This document shows, piece by piece, positions 63,090-64,000 of a DNA stretch of 64,000 bases. This DNA comes from Opisthorchis felineus. Its lineage: Eukaryota > Platyhelminthes > Trematoda > Opisthorchiida > Opisthorchiidae. The notes below the pieces were generated by a model. It was not told the DNA's origin. It did no database searches and saw nothing but the letters and a program-made list of their open reading frames with translations. Both the position numbers and the translations under genes were made by a program. The DNA lies in NCBI GenBank assembly GCA_004794785.1, contig SJOL01005510.1, forward strand, positions 230,582-294,581, written 5' to 3'. The number at the start of each line of letters is the position of its first letter. Within the stretch, counting starts at the first letter, position 1.

Positions 63090-63185
63090 TGTGCATTCCT
63101 GCTTGGGCCTCATCATCTAGGTGCAGTCCCCGAGTTTTCATTAGCCTTACGCCCTGTCAAAATTCTTCGTCACTTATGTATACGA
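63090..63185 (-). mobile_element. Decayed hammerhead repeat fragment
   Basis: On the minus strand, GTGACGAA...AATTTT, AAAACTCGGGGACTGCACC and TAG ATGATGA GGCCCAAG match the linker, stem I leader and 5' ribozyme core of the family (ATGATGA in place of CTGATGA). Beyond the loop the sequence is too diverged to follow. The tail-end-to-linker-to-ribozyme order is the same as at 60.65 kb. Confidence 0.55.
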
Positions 63186-64000
63186 TAATACGCTGGCCAC
63201 AAATTTCGCGGATAGGCGAATTCCTCGGATGGCTTATGAGTGTGACTCAATAAAGATATCCAGGTTCTGTGGACACGAAAATCGTAGCTCAGATGAAGGG
63301 GCAGAGCTGCGGTTTTGTTTCATTCGTGAAGGGAACAAGGGAACAACAATCACGTGGTTTTGAGTTCGAGATTACCCAAGGCCACATTCACACTTATACA
63401 CATACGGAATAATGAATTGAGTTGTTTATGTACACGTTGTCCTCATGGGGACGGACGGAACAGAATCCAGGTTTGTTCGGCGAGTTGTCGGTTAACGAAA
63501 ATGATCACACCTCATTGAGAATACGGTTTTCAATCATACCATGTTGCACCAAGGAACTAGTTATCCCCATCACTTTTTCCTCAATACGTTAGGTATTTTG
63601 AGGTAAATAAAGCCTTTGGTGAATGGCACACAGCCTCTGCCTCCTACAACAAAGGGTTGTAGATGTAACGCCTGCTCTTTATGCGAAATTCCTAAGACGC
63701 CTGAAATATTTCTGGGTGGTCTTCTAGTCGCACGAATCTTTCAGGGTACCCTGAAAATCCGCGGCAAAATTAATACTTTTCACGTCAAATGGGATAAGAC
63801 AACTAAGTAATTTCTGGTTGCTGCACCCATGGCCACCCATAGTGACTCAATTTTTTGCCTCGCAGGTTTAGTAGAAACATTCTCCCGCTCGTTCACACCG
63901 GCTAGAACTATTGAAACGGGTTTTGTAATCATGATGATGACAGCCAGGTTCTTGTTTCAAAATTCAGTTTATCGCACTGCCTACTTCTTATGTAAATCTG
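63186..64000. other. Non-coding stretch, nothing recognised
   Basis: No gene, RNA or repeat recognised. A 64-codon frame at 63616-63810 has four cysteines near its start (KGCRCNACSLC) but no further support. Confidence 0.45.

Noticed and set aside
1..64000. CRISPR array, bacterial operon, rRNA genes
   Set aside because: No regularly spaced direct repeats, no clustered long frames and no rRNA-like sequence were seen.

Overview
The window looks like a stretch of a large, repeat-rich, AT-leaning metazoan genome, most probably a flatworm and probably a trematode. Three things point there: an intact P2X ATP-gated channel gene, Penelope-like retroelements with a GIY-YIG endonuclease, and short dispersed repeats carrying a hammerhead ribozyme very like the one in the schistosome Sm-alpha family. 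There is no bacterial-style gene packing. The species assignment is inference.

Layout. 1-17.1 kb is almost all non-coding. It holds a candidate TATA box with a tiny CPxC open frame (1.13-1.27 kb), a long near-perfect hairpin (3.37-3.48 kb), a tRNA-like element (4.53 kb) and two decayed hammerhead repeats (5.05-5.35 and 10.4 kb). 17.1-18.8 kb is a full-length single-exon P2X receptor. 18.8-50 kb is non-coding with scattered short elements: a tRNA-derived SINE cluster at 24.2-24.9 kb, a fold-back hammerhead repeat at 24.9-25.4 kb, a tRNA-headed SINE at 37.6-37.8 kb, and at 39.1-39.4 kb the best preserved copy of the hammerhead repeat. 51.8-53.0 kb holds a very decayed Penelope-like element of a different lineage. 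54.7-60.4 kb is a young tandem pair of Penelope-like elements: copy 1 has an intact 814-residue RT/GIY-YIG frame; copy 2 has the same length with one nonsense codon just before the RT active site. 60.6-61.2 and 63.1 kb carry more hammerhead repeat fragments.

The most interesting theme joins the two kinds of mobile DNA. The Penelope-like element carries a hammerhead-type core in its pseudo-LTR, just upstream of the ORF, and is preceded by an inverted copy of that pseudo-LTR. The short hammerhead repeat family shows the same head-to-head arrangement at four loci, and two of its fragments begin within a few bases of the predicted ribozyme cleavage site. This suggests an autonomous/non-autonomous partnership (Penelope-like element plus retrozyme-like satellite). 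Hammerheads in Penelope-like elements and in animal retrozymes are already described in the literature, so the partnership in this genome, not the ribozyme itself, is the new inference. A block of about 700 bp that is nearly identical between two otherwise diverged tandem Penelope copies looks like a gene-conversion tract.

Limits: no searches or folding were run; pairings and alignments were done by eye.
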